In this document: positions 44,424-56,457 of the stretch, piece by piece | How positions within the stretch are numbered: the stretch's first letter is position 1 | Layout of the letters: the number at the start of each line of letters is the position of its first letter | DNA from: Porpolomopsis calyptriformis | Taxonomy: Eukaryota; Basidiomycota; Agaricomycetes; Agaricales; Hygrophoraceae | Direction of reading: 5' to 3' | Assembly (NCBI GenBank): GCA_951640195.1 | Contig: OX621174.1 | Span: forward strand, 1,302,001 to 1,366,000 | Length of the DNA: 64,000 nucleotides | Position numbers and translations under genes: made by a program | The notes under the pieces: model-generated | What the model was told of the DNA's origin: nothing | The model's database searches: none | What the model saw: the letters and a program-made list of their open reading frames with translations, nothing else

Positions 44424-46595
44424 TTATTTGAGGGAACTGTCAGATGACAGCTTGGAAATGAAACGAGACATGAAAACAGTTGAAGTAGTCATTTGAGGGA
44501 ACAATGCACCTGGATCTGAGAAGAAGGAGAGCCAGGCAATGGCAGGCAGCATGAATTTGAGAATGAGGAGAGCCAGGAAATGGATGGAGATGGTTTGCAG
44601 AGGATAGGGTATCACTGCAATGATCAAACCTTGACCATCCTGGGAAGAGGATGTGGAAGTGGGCGCCCATTGGCATCGCAGCATTGAGGACCTTCCAATC
44701 AGCCTTCTGTGATTGCAATGGCCTAGGTGGGCATGTAGTAATCAAGAAAGATATTTATTGAGATAATGTAGACATACCTGTTCCTTTTCCTTGGGAGCAA
44801 GGCAATTGTTCTGGTCGATAATGTCATCAAGCTTATCATCAACATCATGCAGAGGATGAATTGCGGTGCTGGTTTTCCCACTTTGCAACAGGATTTGATA
44901 GGCTTCTTCAGCAGTGCATTTCAGGTCTTCAGCAATAAGCAGGTATGTATGAGGGACCAAACTGGACAAAAATCAAAATTTGTCCATTTGACAAGTCTGA
45001 ATTACCAAAAAAGGCAGTATCCTGCACTCTCCTGCACTCTCCTGCAGGATCTCACACTCTCCTGCAGGATCCTGCACATTTCCTGCAGGATCCCACACTC
45101 TCCTGCAGGATCCTTCACCTTTCCTGCAGGATCCTGCACCTTTCCTGCACTCTCCTGCACTCTCCTGCATGTGTAGGATCCTGCACTCTCCTGCAGGTGT
45201 AGGATCCTGCACTCTCCTGCACCTTTCCCACACTCTCCTGTGGGATCCTGCACTCTCCTGCAGGTGTGGGATCCTGCAGGAGAGTGCAGGAGAGTGCAGG
45301 AAAGGTGCAGGATCCTGCAGGAAAGGTGAAGGATCCTGCAGGAGAGTGTGGGATCCTGCAGGAAATGTGCAGGAGAGTGCAGGATCCTGCAGGATACTGC
45401 CTTTTTTGGTAATTCAGACTTGTTAAATTGACAATTTTTGATTTTTGTCTAGTTTGGTCCCTCATAGGTGTGCGATATAAGGGATGAGAACTTAAGTAGC
45501 ATAGACTGTGAACCGCAGTGGTATAATTGCCTCACTATGGGTGCTTGTTAGACTCGCGATGGACGACTGATACCCCGAATATCAAGTGGATAACTGAGGA
45601 TGGGCCGACCTTGCCCATCCGACTACTCTTATATACATGATCGTGTACCCTATACCCTAATGACTAATCAGGACACGAAGTAGTACTGACTACGCGGTTA
45701 AACGGAGCCGGCTAAGCTATCACCAAATCTAGTGTACATAATCTGATAAACCTAGTCAAGGAAACGTGATAAGAAAAGGATGACCAACCGTGACCAGATA
45801 GAGTACGTCTGTGGACCGGGTAACCAGTCCCGGACAGGTATGGCACGGAATGCGATCGTAACAGTGCTGGTAGGATCAAATAGATAGTAAATTATGCAGT
45901 GAATCACTGCACCACCCTTCGCTCCATAGCTGTGCACACAAGCAGTGAAAATTTGTCTAGTTCACAGATAGTCCACTTACTATCCAGGCTGTGCATTATC
46001 AACAAACCTTCCTGGTGCTATACTCTCTTTTGAAAACTTCTCAAGTGACCTTCCATTTGGATATTGCGCCTTTATGTCTTCATCAAACTGATTTTGGACT
46101 GGGTTGTTAGCTGGGAGACCTTCCTCAAAGACAAGTTGAGAAAGGGTGTCTTTCATTTGAATGACACGATCCACCAAACTGCTAAAATCAATTTCAGCAG
46201 GCCAACCTTTGGATTCAGTATAAGTGCAAGCTTCCAATGCATTAATGGCATCCTTGATGTAGAGACAGATCATAACTTGATGCCTTGACCATGGACCTGA
46301 ATACTCTCCATCAGTCTTGATAATCTTGTTGTAAGTCCTGAAAAGGACTTGAAGACAATCATCCATAAGAGGGATCTTGTCTTTGCAGCCTAACCTAGGG
46401 CACGTAGTGGGAATATCAACCTTGTTCAGGTTGTTGATGTTGTCCTGGGACAATCAATCAATAATAAGGTAACACAAGTTGGCAACTTACCTCATCATCA
46501 TCTGACCTCTAGAGTATGCAAGTTAATTGAATAATAGCATACTGTTTCGCAATACTTACCTGTGTTTCATCATCCTGAGCATCTTCCATGGCCAT
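44424..46595 (-). CDS. Repeat-associated hypothetical protein B, copy 1
   Basis: Start at 46595 (MAMEDAQDDETQ), a small exon, then a long exon near 46453-45970 (NNLNKVDIPTTCPRLGCKDKIPLMDDCLQVLFRTYNK... to FVDNAQPG with a good donor atagtaagt). Further open exons lie at 44969-44780 (AEDLKCTAEEAYQILLQSGK...NNCLAPKEKEQ) and 44720-44620 (LQSQKADWKVLNAAMPMGAHFHILFPG). No known domain; the sequence is well structured and not low complexity. A foldback element and a solo LTR lie between the exons, so the copy may not be functional. It is nearly identical to 54762-56445. Exon joins are uncertain. Confidence 0.5.
44950..45464. mobile_element. Foldback element with internal TCCTGCA palindrome array, copy 1
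   Basis: 515 bp with inverted ends TGAGGGACCAAACTGGACAA / TTGTCTAGTTTGGTCCCTCA, flanked by TA on both sides (44948-44949, 45465-45466). The ends pair over about 80 bp. The interior is a tandem array of cctgcactctcctgcaggat units on one arm and its inverse on the other, so the whole element folds back on itself. TA target duplication suggests Tc1/mariner mobilisation. Confidence 0.8.
45546..45863. mobile_element. Solo LTR with 5-bp target duplication
   Basis: Starts TGTTAGACTC and ends CGATCGTAACA (TG...CA, with TGTTA/TAACA inverted ends). It is flanked by GTGCT at 45541-45545 and 45864-45868. The matching site in copy 2 (near 55716) reads gggtgctggtagg without insertion. Length 318 bp. Start TGTTAGAC is shared with the LTR at 58626, so a related Gypsy family is likely. 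Confidence 0.88.
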
Positions 46596-46607
46596 TGGTA
46601 TATTGGC

Positions 46608-48203
46608 TTAGCTAATGTTTGGTGCAACATTGAGTTTCTGGGCAATCCTTAGTGCAATAGTTGCAGCTGTATCTTTTGCTGAAGCCTTGTTCTGATTGAT
46701 CAGGGTGCCAGGCCTGATGATGATCCTTGTAGGTACCTTGGACATGTTGGTGTTGGAAACAGAGCTCGTCTTAGTTGCAGAGTGGGTCTTTGACACAGCA
46801 GTCATCTTGGAACCAGTAGTTGTCTTAGAAGTAGTCTTGGAAGTAGTTGTCTTGGAACCTTTCTTCACAGCAGTAGACTTGCCAGCTGCATTAGAGGTCT
46901 TGGAGGTAGTGGTGGTCATCCTAGTGATTGCACTTGGCTTGCTCACAACACCCTTGGGTGTCTTGGAGGTATTCATATTGGTAGATTTCTTGCAAGATCT
47001 GGTGGTAGCAGTCTATCATCGATTATGAGCATGTGCCTCTTAGATCAATACAATACTCACTGTCTTCTTTCACACTGGAATTGTATTGTGAGCTTTGTTA
47101 CAAAGTGGTTGTTCATCGGGGTCCATGATTTTGTGGGCATTATCATTCAGCTCATCCTCCTCCTCCTCCTCCTCCTCCTCACTTTTATCTTCAATGCAAC
47201 ATCTCTTTAGGCTTTGTACATTGTCTTGCGCATCCTCAGAATCACTACCAATGATTGCACATTTTTTTAGCTGTGTTTTCTTTGCTGAAGTCTTGCCTTT
47301 CACAGTAGATGACTTGACAGCACAATGGATATCAGACAGAGCATCATTCTCCACAAGATCCTCCTCCATGATTGTGTCATCATCAACCTAGGAGATTGGT
47401 GCTTGACATATGCAAAGTAAGGTGGACGAGAAATACTCACAATGTGATTAGGGTTCTCATTTTCATCTCCACATGCCCTCTTGTTGTAATTTCTGTGGTT
47501 GGAGAGATATTGGCTTAAAAACTCAAGCCATTGCATGTGTTCGGCTGGGATGGGTATTTTCTCGTCACCTGAAAGCAGAAGATCATTGTTGCCTTCGAAA
47601 ATAGTAGCCCGATCCATTTCGCCCCTGATTTGTGCTGTTTTTAGAGAACATCTCAATGGGGGATAGACATATGATGACACACTTTTTGCGACGTTCATTA
47701 TGTTTTTGAAATCACCAAGCCTGTAGATCCTAGCGTCAAGCTCTGCATCTGTAGTAGCTTGCTGTAAAAAGCAGCTGCGCTTCTTTCCATGCTGATACTG
47801 ATATTTAGCTACCCCAAGACATGAAGAGAACAGGGGATCCTGAAAGATGTACAAGTTGACTGTTACTGTGATGGTAGAATCGATATTGTGACTTATTCAA
47901 GAAGAGGCCAGCTTCCATCAATCGACAGATGTAATCCCTAGCAATGCTTGGCACAGAATCCGGGAATCGCAAGCTAGCAAAGTTCGCCAGTATGAACTTG
48001 GAGGGATCATTGCCTTGCAAGATTTGATTGCTCAGAAATTTGCCGATCTCAAGAGTGATAGCTTGTGGTGTGAACTTGATCACTTTCCCGTAAATGGTAT
48101 CAGGATCAGGTTTTTCGGGTAGTCGGAAACCTCCTGGGGGTTGGTCGAAATGCCAGAATTTGTCACCCTTGGAGGGATTTTCACGAAGCGTGTACGATTT
48201 CAT
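46608..48203 (-). CDS. Repeat-associated protein A with RdRP-like segment, copy 1
   Basis: Start at 48203 (MKSYTLRENPSKGDKFWHF). The first exon ends near 47855 with RLMEAGLFLNKSQYRFYHHSNSQL. The next (about 47817-47440) reads RSCFLQQATTDAELDARIYRLGDFKNIMNVAK. This order resembles a stretch of eukaryotic RNA-dependent RNA polymerases (the S/GNSQLR...LGDF.K..NVAK region upstream of the catalytic loop), but no D-x-D-G-D motif follows. Instead come EKIPIPAEHMQWLEF (shared with the CRN at 43.2 kb), an acidic run of eight Glu, and a Thr/Ser/Lys-rich tail (47017-46608). An in-frame TGA near 47070 in both copies questions function. Probably a captured RdRP fragment. Confidence 0.5.
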
Positions 48204-48479
48204 GACGAGGGAAGACAACGAGTGTTAAATTCTTTCTCGGATTCGTGACATCGACGGTCCTGGAGAGGAGTGACCAAGATCTATATATGTCCATGGCGTA
48301 ATAAGTTACTCAACCTGAGGCAGCATGGCAGACTTCCTTTATTGTCCATGAGAATGTCTAAATTTTTATTCTGGATTATATTTAATCTTACGGCCATATA
48401 ATTTTCCATATTTATCATACTTCAGGAAAGAGTTCATAAATTGTAAATTTAACTTTTACATTTAATAGCAAAGGACAGT

Positions 48480-50840
48480 TCAGATATTGAACTCCTGCTC
48501 CTCTTGTATTGTATTACCAGTGCTGTCCTTCCAACGGGCCCACACCCTAACTCGCGTAAATTGCACATCGTGGCAGAAATGCACCACATTTACGCCTTTG
48601 TCTAGTTGCACGGCAGATTGCCAGATCGGACGGTAATTATCCTCGCATGTGAAGTGGACAACCCATCCCTCCTCTGCGGAGAGAAGGTCCATGTACGCTG
48701 GGGTCTTCTCAACGTGGGATTTGAAGAAATGGGCATTTCCTGTTGCTAAAAGCTCCAGAACAATTGGTCGCTCGCCGGGCTTCTGGATTATGATGTCCGT
48801 GTATTTGTTTTGTCCGTGTGCCGTTCGCAGGTGCCATTGTCCAGTAATTGTCCACCCGTGTTGCACAGCTAGCCAATTTGTGAGTATCCTCATGAGTTCG
48901 GTATCATAGACGCTCTCCCGAGGTACTAGAGCACCCAGACGGCCGCCCACTGGCACCAACGATGACTTGAACGAACGGAAGGGTGATGATCGCATGAGAT
49001 GCTTGTCGAAGCATTTAAGTGATTCAATCAGCAAGTCCCGAACACGGGGAGCTTGTGGGAGAGCTGTTGAAGGAGCGTTGGGGAATTGGGCAGGAATGAC
49101 CCGCATTCGCATCAATCCGTCTATGAGAGGCGAGGCCACGCGATAACGGAGTGACCTCGCCTCTGGCCTCACTAAAGCGCCTTCTGCAGTCAGCAAATCT
49201 GCCAATTCCTCGTCGGGGGGCACAATCGTTACTTCGTCAAGAAATCCAGCGAATGCGATCCGAAAGAGTTCGACGGCAGGGCGCGCTTCAGGACGACAGA
49301 GAGATGCGACCAAAGAGCGGAAAGTGTTGTACGAATTGATCTCAGTGTAGAGTACCTCGACGGGAATGCCATTCCAGTTGCGATATGGCAGAGTGCGCGA
49401 GTCATGCTCAAGTAGCGAGGGAAGCCTGTTTGAGATGACACGTCCACATAGGCAGACCATGCCCGGATGGCTGGGGAAAGATGTCAACTATGATGATATC
49501 ATGTTAAGCCAAACAATATACCCGTTCGATTTAGCCCACACATCCTGGATAACCTCGTCGTCTATGACGATGTCGTTATCGTTCGCAAATCTATGGAAGA
49601 GGGTCTTCACCTCGTTGATGTCGAAGTGCGAAGTTTGGATAGAGTTTGAGACATTGAACGGAGATAGATGTGACCCCGTCGTGGTCAAGCGTAGGATGTT
49701 GAATGTCCCAGTGGCGATAGTGCTGCGAATCGCATATGCCAATCTGTTGTTTCTAAATTCCCGGAGCATTCGAAGGAAATTGTTTTTGATGCTAACGGGG
49801 GCTTTATCTAACTCGCTGAATTCGTCGATGAGGAGAACGACAGGAAGCTCCCAATTTCCAGCTTCCAAAGCACCCAGAACATCCCCGTGACACGATGTAG
49901 GCTTAGAAAGTCGAAGTGCTTCCCCAAGCAATCGCCAGAATTTGTCTTCGCTCTGCGTATAGAGCAGTCTCTCGATTGAGACACTATATGGAAAGTGCGT
50001 GAAAGGTGTATATTAGTGGATAGACCAGGCACCAATGGGCGCAAGTAACATACTACAGGCCTTGGTAACCCATCTTACTTAGCAGCTGCTGGAGTCGCAA
50101 CAACCGCGTCGTCTTTCCAGACGATCGAGCTCCCGAGAGCAACACGAGTTGATTATGCCTTACGGCATCCAAGCAAGACTCGGTTGAGGGTTGGTCCGCA
50201 GGATCCAGGTAGTAATATGTAGAGGCTTCGGAGGGCTGAATTGCCCCGTTAACAGCCCACTTTCTGTCTGCTGACACATCGACTAAGCTATCACCCATTC
50301 GCATCCGTTTTGGTGGTCGCTCTACAGGGACAGATTATGTGAGTCCGGAAGAGAATGGTGAGGTTGGTGAACCACAGGGACAATGATGCAAAGTACAAAG
50401 GAAAAATAACACAATTAGGTTGAAAATCAGTGATCGTGAAAAATGGGAAGGAATAGGGAAAAGTACCGGATTCAACCATAGCGGACGCCTGCACAAGAAC
50501 ATGGATGTGGAGATACTTGGGAGGTTCCGAAAAGAGCTGATTCAGCCTGAAAGGAGGAAGCATTGGCTGAGCCTTGAATTGCGTCAGATCTTGTATTGGC
50601 GCCTTGATATCGCCGTAAGGGATGGATACCTGTCGGGCGACCATAAGCCTGGAACCAGCCAAAGTCAAGACCGCTCACCTGGGAAAGCTTGAGTGAGCGA
50701 GCGGCAAGGTGGTCGAAGTCCGGTTTGTTTTTTTCCTTGATGATTTCTTTCAAATAGCTGACAGACTCTCCCTCGTCAATCTTGACAGAGAAGGCTTCCT
50801 CTGGGGGATCACCAAGACGCAAGCAGTTGAGTTCGAGCAT
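48480..50840 (-). CDS. Crinkler (CRN): Ubl-like header, P-loop NTPase and nuclease-like domain
   Basis: Five exons, 50840-50679, 50629-50467, 50321-50054, 49983-49522 and 49470-48480, close in frame to 681 codons. The header is MLELNCLRLGDPPEEAF...KYLHIHVLVQ. The NTPase has Walker A GARSSGKTTR and Walker B VVLLIDEFSELD, then the family stretch KSNGHPGMVCLCGR. The C-terminal domain has TDIIIQKPGERPIVLELLATG, the D...E-x-L pattern of PD-(D/E)XK nucleases. This header-NTPase-REase layout is the best-known CRN architecture. CRN effectors of pathogens act in host nuclei; in free-living mushrooms a role in conflict or antagonism has been proposed. It is the only CRN here without breaks. The header lies in duplicated DNA, the rest is unique. 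Confidence 0.85.
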
Positions 50841-50892
50841 GATGGTGTTCGAGGTAAAGATAAGAGTCGGAGTTTCAGCATTGACACTGAGG

Positions 50893-53800
50893 CAGTGTTG
50901 GCAAGGACGGTGGGATAACAAGTGGAACGGGAAATGACAAATATGGTTTACCATGTGGGATTACACAAGTTCGGGTTGTGGGCGTGGTATTCCGATAAAT
51001 TTGGCTTACTTCTTATACCTGTAGCCTCAAGGCTGCTGCGTGTGTACCTGACCTTTTTGTATATGTAAAACTATTGTGAGTAATACATTTTCATCCCCCC
51101 TCATTATGAGCAACCGAAAATGGTGGCGAAGGCTCTTCCTTGACCACCCAGGCCTTAGCGGTAAACCTCCGGCACAAGAGGCTTTCTATGACCCATCTAC
51201 AAAGGCACCAAAGGCCAAGGTTGCATGTATTCAATGCTGGAATGCTAGATTGGCGGCAGAATGAGCTAGAGATGATGCTGAGATTCACAAAGGAAAGAGA
51301 ATAGCAGCTCGAGAGCAAGGTGTTGTTGAAGCATGGTGTATGTTGGTTAAACTCTAATCACAAGTGTACGAGACATCTAACTAATGCATCTAGTGTGGGC
51401 TATGTCAAAGGACGACTCCAGTGTTGAATTCATACAAGGGCGCAGTGAGAACATCCTTCGTCACCTTCACAAATGCAGTAATCAACCCAGTTTGATATGT
51501 CAAAATGCCCGCGATGAATGTATAGCCCGTGGATGGCTTCAAACAACACCTTCACGCATTCGAGCACCTCGCCACATGTTTGCAGAAATGCCCAATCAGC
51601 CCTATACTGGCCCAGTGTTTAATACTGCGCAAATGCTAGCCCAAACTAATCAACCAATCATTACAAGCACCCCTGGCTTATCAACATCACAATTCGCGAC
51701 ACACGTACCAGCATCTTTTAACCACTCATTCCTTCAATCAAATATGCCATCCCCACTCATCCTTGATTATGCTATTCAGTCTCGTGCACCTAGCCCAGCC
51801 TTATCTCTTGCACCATCTGATACATCCTCATATCACCCATTAAAATGACCTCGTGTTCTTACTTGAACCTCTAGCTCACGAAATGAAAGCCAACTTAATT
51901 CTCCTGCATCAATAGCCTGGACATCTGGGCATCAGGCCCGCTTTGCTACTTGTGTGGCCCAGTTAACTGCTTCTTGTGGATTTCCATTCCAATGGGTTAA
52001 CAACCCTGAATGGATTGCATTTTGTAACGAGTTTATCCCTGGAGCTACTCACATTGACCGCCGAAGTCTAGCAAACAAGTATATTCCTGCTGAGGTCAAG
52101 AAATTTCGTGAAGCCACTATCACTCGTACGAAAGGCTTGGAAGTCACAATCCAGTGTGACAGTTGGTCCGGTGTTAATTTCCACCACTATTTAGCCTTTA
52201 TGGTGACGACTGCATCTCGTGAGGTAAGTCTAGTTTTGTTATTGTAAAATGTTAGCTTAGGCAGTTATTATAGGATAGGTTCACAGTGTTCATGTTCATG
52301 ATACATCATCAGAACGCAAAACTGCGGAGAATCTTCTAAAGGTTATGATTGATGTAAAAGAGGAGTTGGAGAAGGTTTGGGGTGCAATTGTTGTTGCAAT
52401 CACGTCTGATGCATCAGGAGAGTCTCGGAAAGCTCGGAAAATGGCCGTAACAATGATGCCAGAACTTGTTACTCCCGATTGCTATGCACATCAGGTGAGA
52501 ATGATCAATGACATACACACTCTTAACTAATTCATTATTGACAAGATCAACCTTATCATTGGAGATTACTTCAAATGCACAATTTCGGTCCTTATCGCAT
52601 TTTCCAAGCAAACGACTTGATTTCATGGCTTCGCAGCAAGACACAGGTTCTTGGCTTGATCCGAGATGTTCAGGTTGCATTGAATCAAGCTAATCACCTA
52701 TCGCCCAGTCATGTTCTCTCTGTGATCCGTGCTGTAATATCACGCTGGACTGCTTATTACCTTGCTTACAAAAGACTTCTTGACTTGAAGTGGGTTCTAG
52801 AAACAACGATTTGACAAGATGCTCTCCGTCCAGTAGATGAGCAGATTCTCATCTCAGGTGATTCAAAAGCAAAGGTGAAAGCTCGAAACATGATTCAGAT
52901 TATAGACGATCCCATATTTTGGAACTCGATTGCGAAGTGAGTGTATATTATGGTGCAATAAATGGATACTTACCTCACGAGCAGGGTCAAAATGCATCTG
53001 GAACCCCTTGCTCTTGCAGCATGCGCAACCCAAACAGCCCACTGTCGGCTAGATCAAGTACTTCTTACATTTGAACTACTTTATCGTAAATACCAGCAAC
53101 TTCTTGATCAAGATCCTGACAGCCGAGAGCCTCTTCAAGCTATTCTCAACAGTCTGGAGAAATGATGGGTGAAATGCAATCAAGATGTATTCATTGCGGC
53201 ACTAATCCTAAATCCAATACATAAGGCCACACCCCTTGCAAAGATTTCGGCATTCAACAATGCAGGGATTTTTGCCCTCCTTACCCGATTGTGGACTCGC
53301 TTCTTCCACACACCCCCACCATCAGGTCTATTCCGAGAGTTCATGGATTATCTAGGGGATACAGGTTCATATGGAAACTTTAGCATCTGGGTAGCAAGTA
53401 TTGAGAATGAAGCGGAAACGAAGGTACGCCATTTCAAACTTCAGTTGGGTAATCACCAAACCCTTGTTCTAGAATGAGTCTCCCGACCCTCTCAAGATGT
53501 TTGAGGGTATGGCATTTGGAGATGAGATTTCACCATTATGCAAACTTGCCTGGTGGGTTCTCTCAATCTGTGCAAACTCAGCCTCCTGCGAGCGGCTGTT
53601 CAGTATGTTTGGCCTCATTCTCACTCGGTTGCGTTCTCGTCTGCGCACAAAAGCTATGTCGGACCTAGCTGAACTTCGACTTCACCTGCGTGATGAACAT
53701 TTGCGTCAAGGTTCCGTTAAATCTCGCTTACAGCGCAAGATAATGACACCATTTACAGATGAGCACAAAACAACCCTACCCAAACCACCCACTATAAACA

Positions 53801-54325
53801 ACCTACCCACTGCCGACCAAGATAACCCTGGGCCCACCGAAACATCACCCTTAGACCCCTCGGACAAATATTCTTTCACAGCCATGGCTCACGACTTCAT
53901 ACAGCAAGTCAATGACGATGATGATCTGGAAGGGAGTCATACCGACCAGCATGAGTCCATCAAACTCAAGATTGCACACCTGTTCAACTTTTCCAATGCT
54001 TATTGGGCTGAAAGTCTCAAGTGCTTCGCATTCCGAGGCCTAAATGAAGAGCTGGAATTATATGAGTTGATTGAGTCTAGCAGTGCCGGAGATGAGTTGG
54101 CAGGGCCTGAGATGGATGAAATGGGTGAGGCATCACTTTTGTAGGTATAGATTTGCCTCGATAACAAGCAGATTCTTGAGTTTCATGATTGAGCACGGTG
54201 ACTGCGACAATGCGGGAAGTGGTTTCTTAATTGGTACAATGCCATTGTCAACCTGACTGTGGTAACACATGTTTTCGTGGGATACAGTCAGATCATGTGG
54301 CTTCCCACCGACCTTGCCAACACTG
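50893..54325 (+). mobile_element. hAT DNA transposon with 8-bp target duplication
   Basis: 3433 bp with inverted ends starting CAGTGTTGGCAAGG and matching over 23 bp with one mismatch. The 8-bp target duplication CACTGAGG is at 50885-50892 and 54326-54333. The target is the first 8 bp of a CACTG MITE. Copy 1 at 43988 is the uninterrupted site. It holds a broken transposase on the plus strand. Confidence 0.95.
51106..54144 (+). pseudogene. hAT transposase, inactivated
   Basis: Starts MSNRKWWRRLFLDHPGLSG at 51106 with a BED-like zinc region (CIQCW). Later exons encode SWSGVNFHHYLAFMV and, near 53500-53640, the dimerisation domain LCKLAWWVLSICANSASCERLFS...LTRLRSRLRTK, diagnostic of hAT (hobo/Ac/Tam3). 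In-frame TGA codons lie at 51262-51264, 51846-51848, about 51867, 52812-52814 and 53163-53165. The sequence context fits CGA-to-TGA change at most of them. Short introns lie near 51340, 52225, 52500, 52940 and 53425. The element can no longer encode transposase. Confidence 0.88.
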
Positions 54326-54685
54326 CACTGAGGGAAGTGGATACATTGAAAAATAATGTGAAAAACACCTTAAATTCAGTAGCCTTTCTGTGGCTTTTCA
54401 ATGTAATGAACCTTGAGATTCAATGATAAAAAATACACTGAATGTCTCATTTTTTATCAGTGAAAATCAGTGAAAATCAGTGTTTATCAGTGTTTATATC
54501 ATTGAAAAAACCACACTTTATCACTGATTTACAGTGTTCATCCTACTAATTTTCAGTGTTTATATCATTGAAAAAACCACACTTTATCACTGATTTATAG
54601 TGTTCATCTTACTACTTTTCAGATGATTACCCACTGATTTTCCGCATGCCTCACACTGATTTTCATTGTATACATGTACACAACA
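54326..54685. mobile_element. CACTG-type MITE, copy in duplication 2
   Basis: Same element as 43988-44345, displaced from its header by the hAT insertion. The internal CAGTGAAAAT/CAGTGTTTAT repeats differ slightly in number from copy 1. Confidence 0.6.
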
Positions 54686-54761
54686 ACAATTGAGTATGAA
54701 GAAACTTCCTTGATGAGAGCAAGATGAAGAGCGCGAAGCCATTGATATCAACGCGACTTGG

Positions 54762-56445
54762 TTATTTGAGGGAACTGTCAGATGACAGCTTGGAAATGAA
54801 ACGAGACATGAAAACAGTTGAAGTAGTCATTTGAGGGAACAATGCGCCTGGATCTGAGAAGAAGGAGAGCCAGGCAACAGCAGGCAGCATGAATTTGAGA
54901 ATGAGGAGAGCCAGGAAATGGATGGAGATGGTTTGCAGAGGATAGGGTATCACTGCAATGATCAAACCTTAACCATCCTGGGAAGAGGATGTGGAAGTGG
55001 GCGCCCATTGGCATCGCAGCATTGAGGACCTTCCAATCAGCCTTCTGTGATTGCAATGGCCTAGGTGGGCATGTAGTAATCAAGAAAGATATTTATTGAG
55101 ATAATGTAGACATACCTGTTCCTTTTCCTTGGGAGCAAGGCAATTGTTCTGGTCGATAATGTCATCAAGCTCATCATCAACATCATGCAGAGGATGAATT
55201 GCGGTGCTGGTTTTCCCACTTTGCAACAGGATTTGATAGGCTTCTTCAGCAGTGCATTTCAGGTCTTCAGCAATAAGCAGGTATGTATGAGGGACCAAAC
55301 TGGACAAAAATCAAAATTTGTCAATTTGACAAGTCTGAATTACCAAAAAAGGCAGTATCCTGCACTCTCCTGCACTCTCCTGCACTCTCCTGCAGGATCT
55401 CACACTCTCCTGCAGGATCCTGCACATTTCCTGCAGGATCCCACACTCTCCTGCAGGATCCTTCACCTTTCCTGCAGGATCCTGCACCTTTCCTGCACTC
55501 TCCTGCACTCTCCTGCACCTTTCCTGCACTCTCCTGCACTCTCCTGCATGTGTAGGATCCTGCAGGATACTGCCTTTTTTGGTAATTCAGACTTGTTAAA
55601 TTGACAATTTTTGATTTTTGTCCAGTTTGGTCCCTCATAGGTGTGCGATATAAGGGATGAGAACTTAAGTAGCATAGACTGTGAACCGCAGTGGTATAAT
55701 CACCTCACTATGGGTGCTGGTAGGATCAAATAGATAGTAAATTATGCAGTGAATCACTGCACCACCCTTCACTCCATAGCTGTGCACACAAGCAGTGAAA
55801 ATTTGTCTAGTTCACAGATAGTCCACTTACTATCCAGGCTGTGCATTATCAACAAACCTTCCTGGTGCTATACTCTCTTTTGAAAACTTCTCAAGTGACC
55901 TTCCATTTGGATATTGCACCTTTATGTCTTCATCAAACTGATTTTGGACTGGGTTGTTAGCTGGGAGACCTTCCTCAAAGACAAGTTGAGAAAGGGTGTC
56001 TTTCATTTGAATGACATGATCCACCAAACTGCTAAAATCAATTTCAGCAGGCCAACCTTTGGATTCAGCATAAGTGCAAGCTTCCAATGCATTAATGGCA
56101 TCCTTGATGTAGAGACAGATCATAACTTGATGCCTTGACCATGGACCTGAATACTCTCCATCAGTCTTGATAATCTTGTTGTAAGTCCTGAAAAGGACTT
56201 GAAGACAATCATCCATAAGAGGGATCTTGTCTTTGCAGCCTAACCTAGGGCACGTAGTGGGAATATCAACCTTGTTCAGGTTGTTGATGTTGTCCTGGGA
56301 CAATCAATCAATAATAAGGTAACACAAGTTGGCAACTTACCTCATCATCATCTGACCTCTAGAGTATGCAAGTTAATTGAATAATAGCATACTGTTTCGC
56401 AATACTTACCTGTGTTTCATCATCCTGAGCATCTTCCATGGCCAT
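54762..56445 (-). CDS. Repeat-associated hypothetical protein B, copy 2
   Basis: Near-identical to 44424-46595: start MAMEDAQDDETQ at 56445, long exon 56303-55820, then exons at 55307-55120 and about 55060-54960. Coding differences are few (for example Thr to Ala in ACTYAESKGW, Arg to His in VDHVIQ, Lys to Glu in DDELDD). It lacks the solo LTR, and its foldback element is shorter. It is therefore the less disturbed copy, though no function is recognised. Confidence 0.5.
55288..55637. mobile_element. Foldback element, copy 2, one palindrome arm lost
   Basis: Same TGAGGGACCAAACTGG ends and TA flanks as 44950-45464 but 350 bp long. Only one orientation of the cctgcactctcctgca array remains; the inverse arm is deleted. 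It joins gtgtaggatcctgcagg directly to the right terminus. Confidence 0.8.
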
Positions 56446-56457
56446 TGGTATATTGGC

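Larger units (their letters stand above)
43380..48785. repeat. Segmental duplication, copy 1
   Basis: Matches 50300-50892 plus 54326-58625 in the same orientation at high identity. It spans a CRN header, a CACTG MITE, two hypothetical genes and the C-terminal end of a CRN. It contains a 318-bp solo LTR (45546-45863) and a longer foldback interior that copy 2 lacks. Confidence 0.9.

Noticed and set aside
45000..45420. Regular cctgca repeats resembling a CRISPR array or minisatellite
   Set aside because: Units are variable, palindromic and bounded by inverted ends with TA flanks. This is a foldback element in a eukaryotic genome.
45505..45760. Possible tRNA gene (gcagtggtataattgcc resembles an A box)
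   Set aside because: No good B box or acceptor stem; in copy 1 the region is cut by the solo LTR, and both copies have the same poor structure.
47095..47391. Serine-rich plus-strand frames at 47095 and 56945
   Set aside because: They are the antisense of the poly-Glu run in protein A.
51106..54144. TGA codons in the transposase as evidence for a variant genetic code
   Set aside because: PMS1, NUP84, BRF1 and the intact CRN use TGA only as stop or not at all. The TGAs in TEs fit CGA-to-TGA decay.
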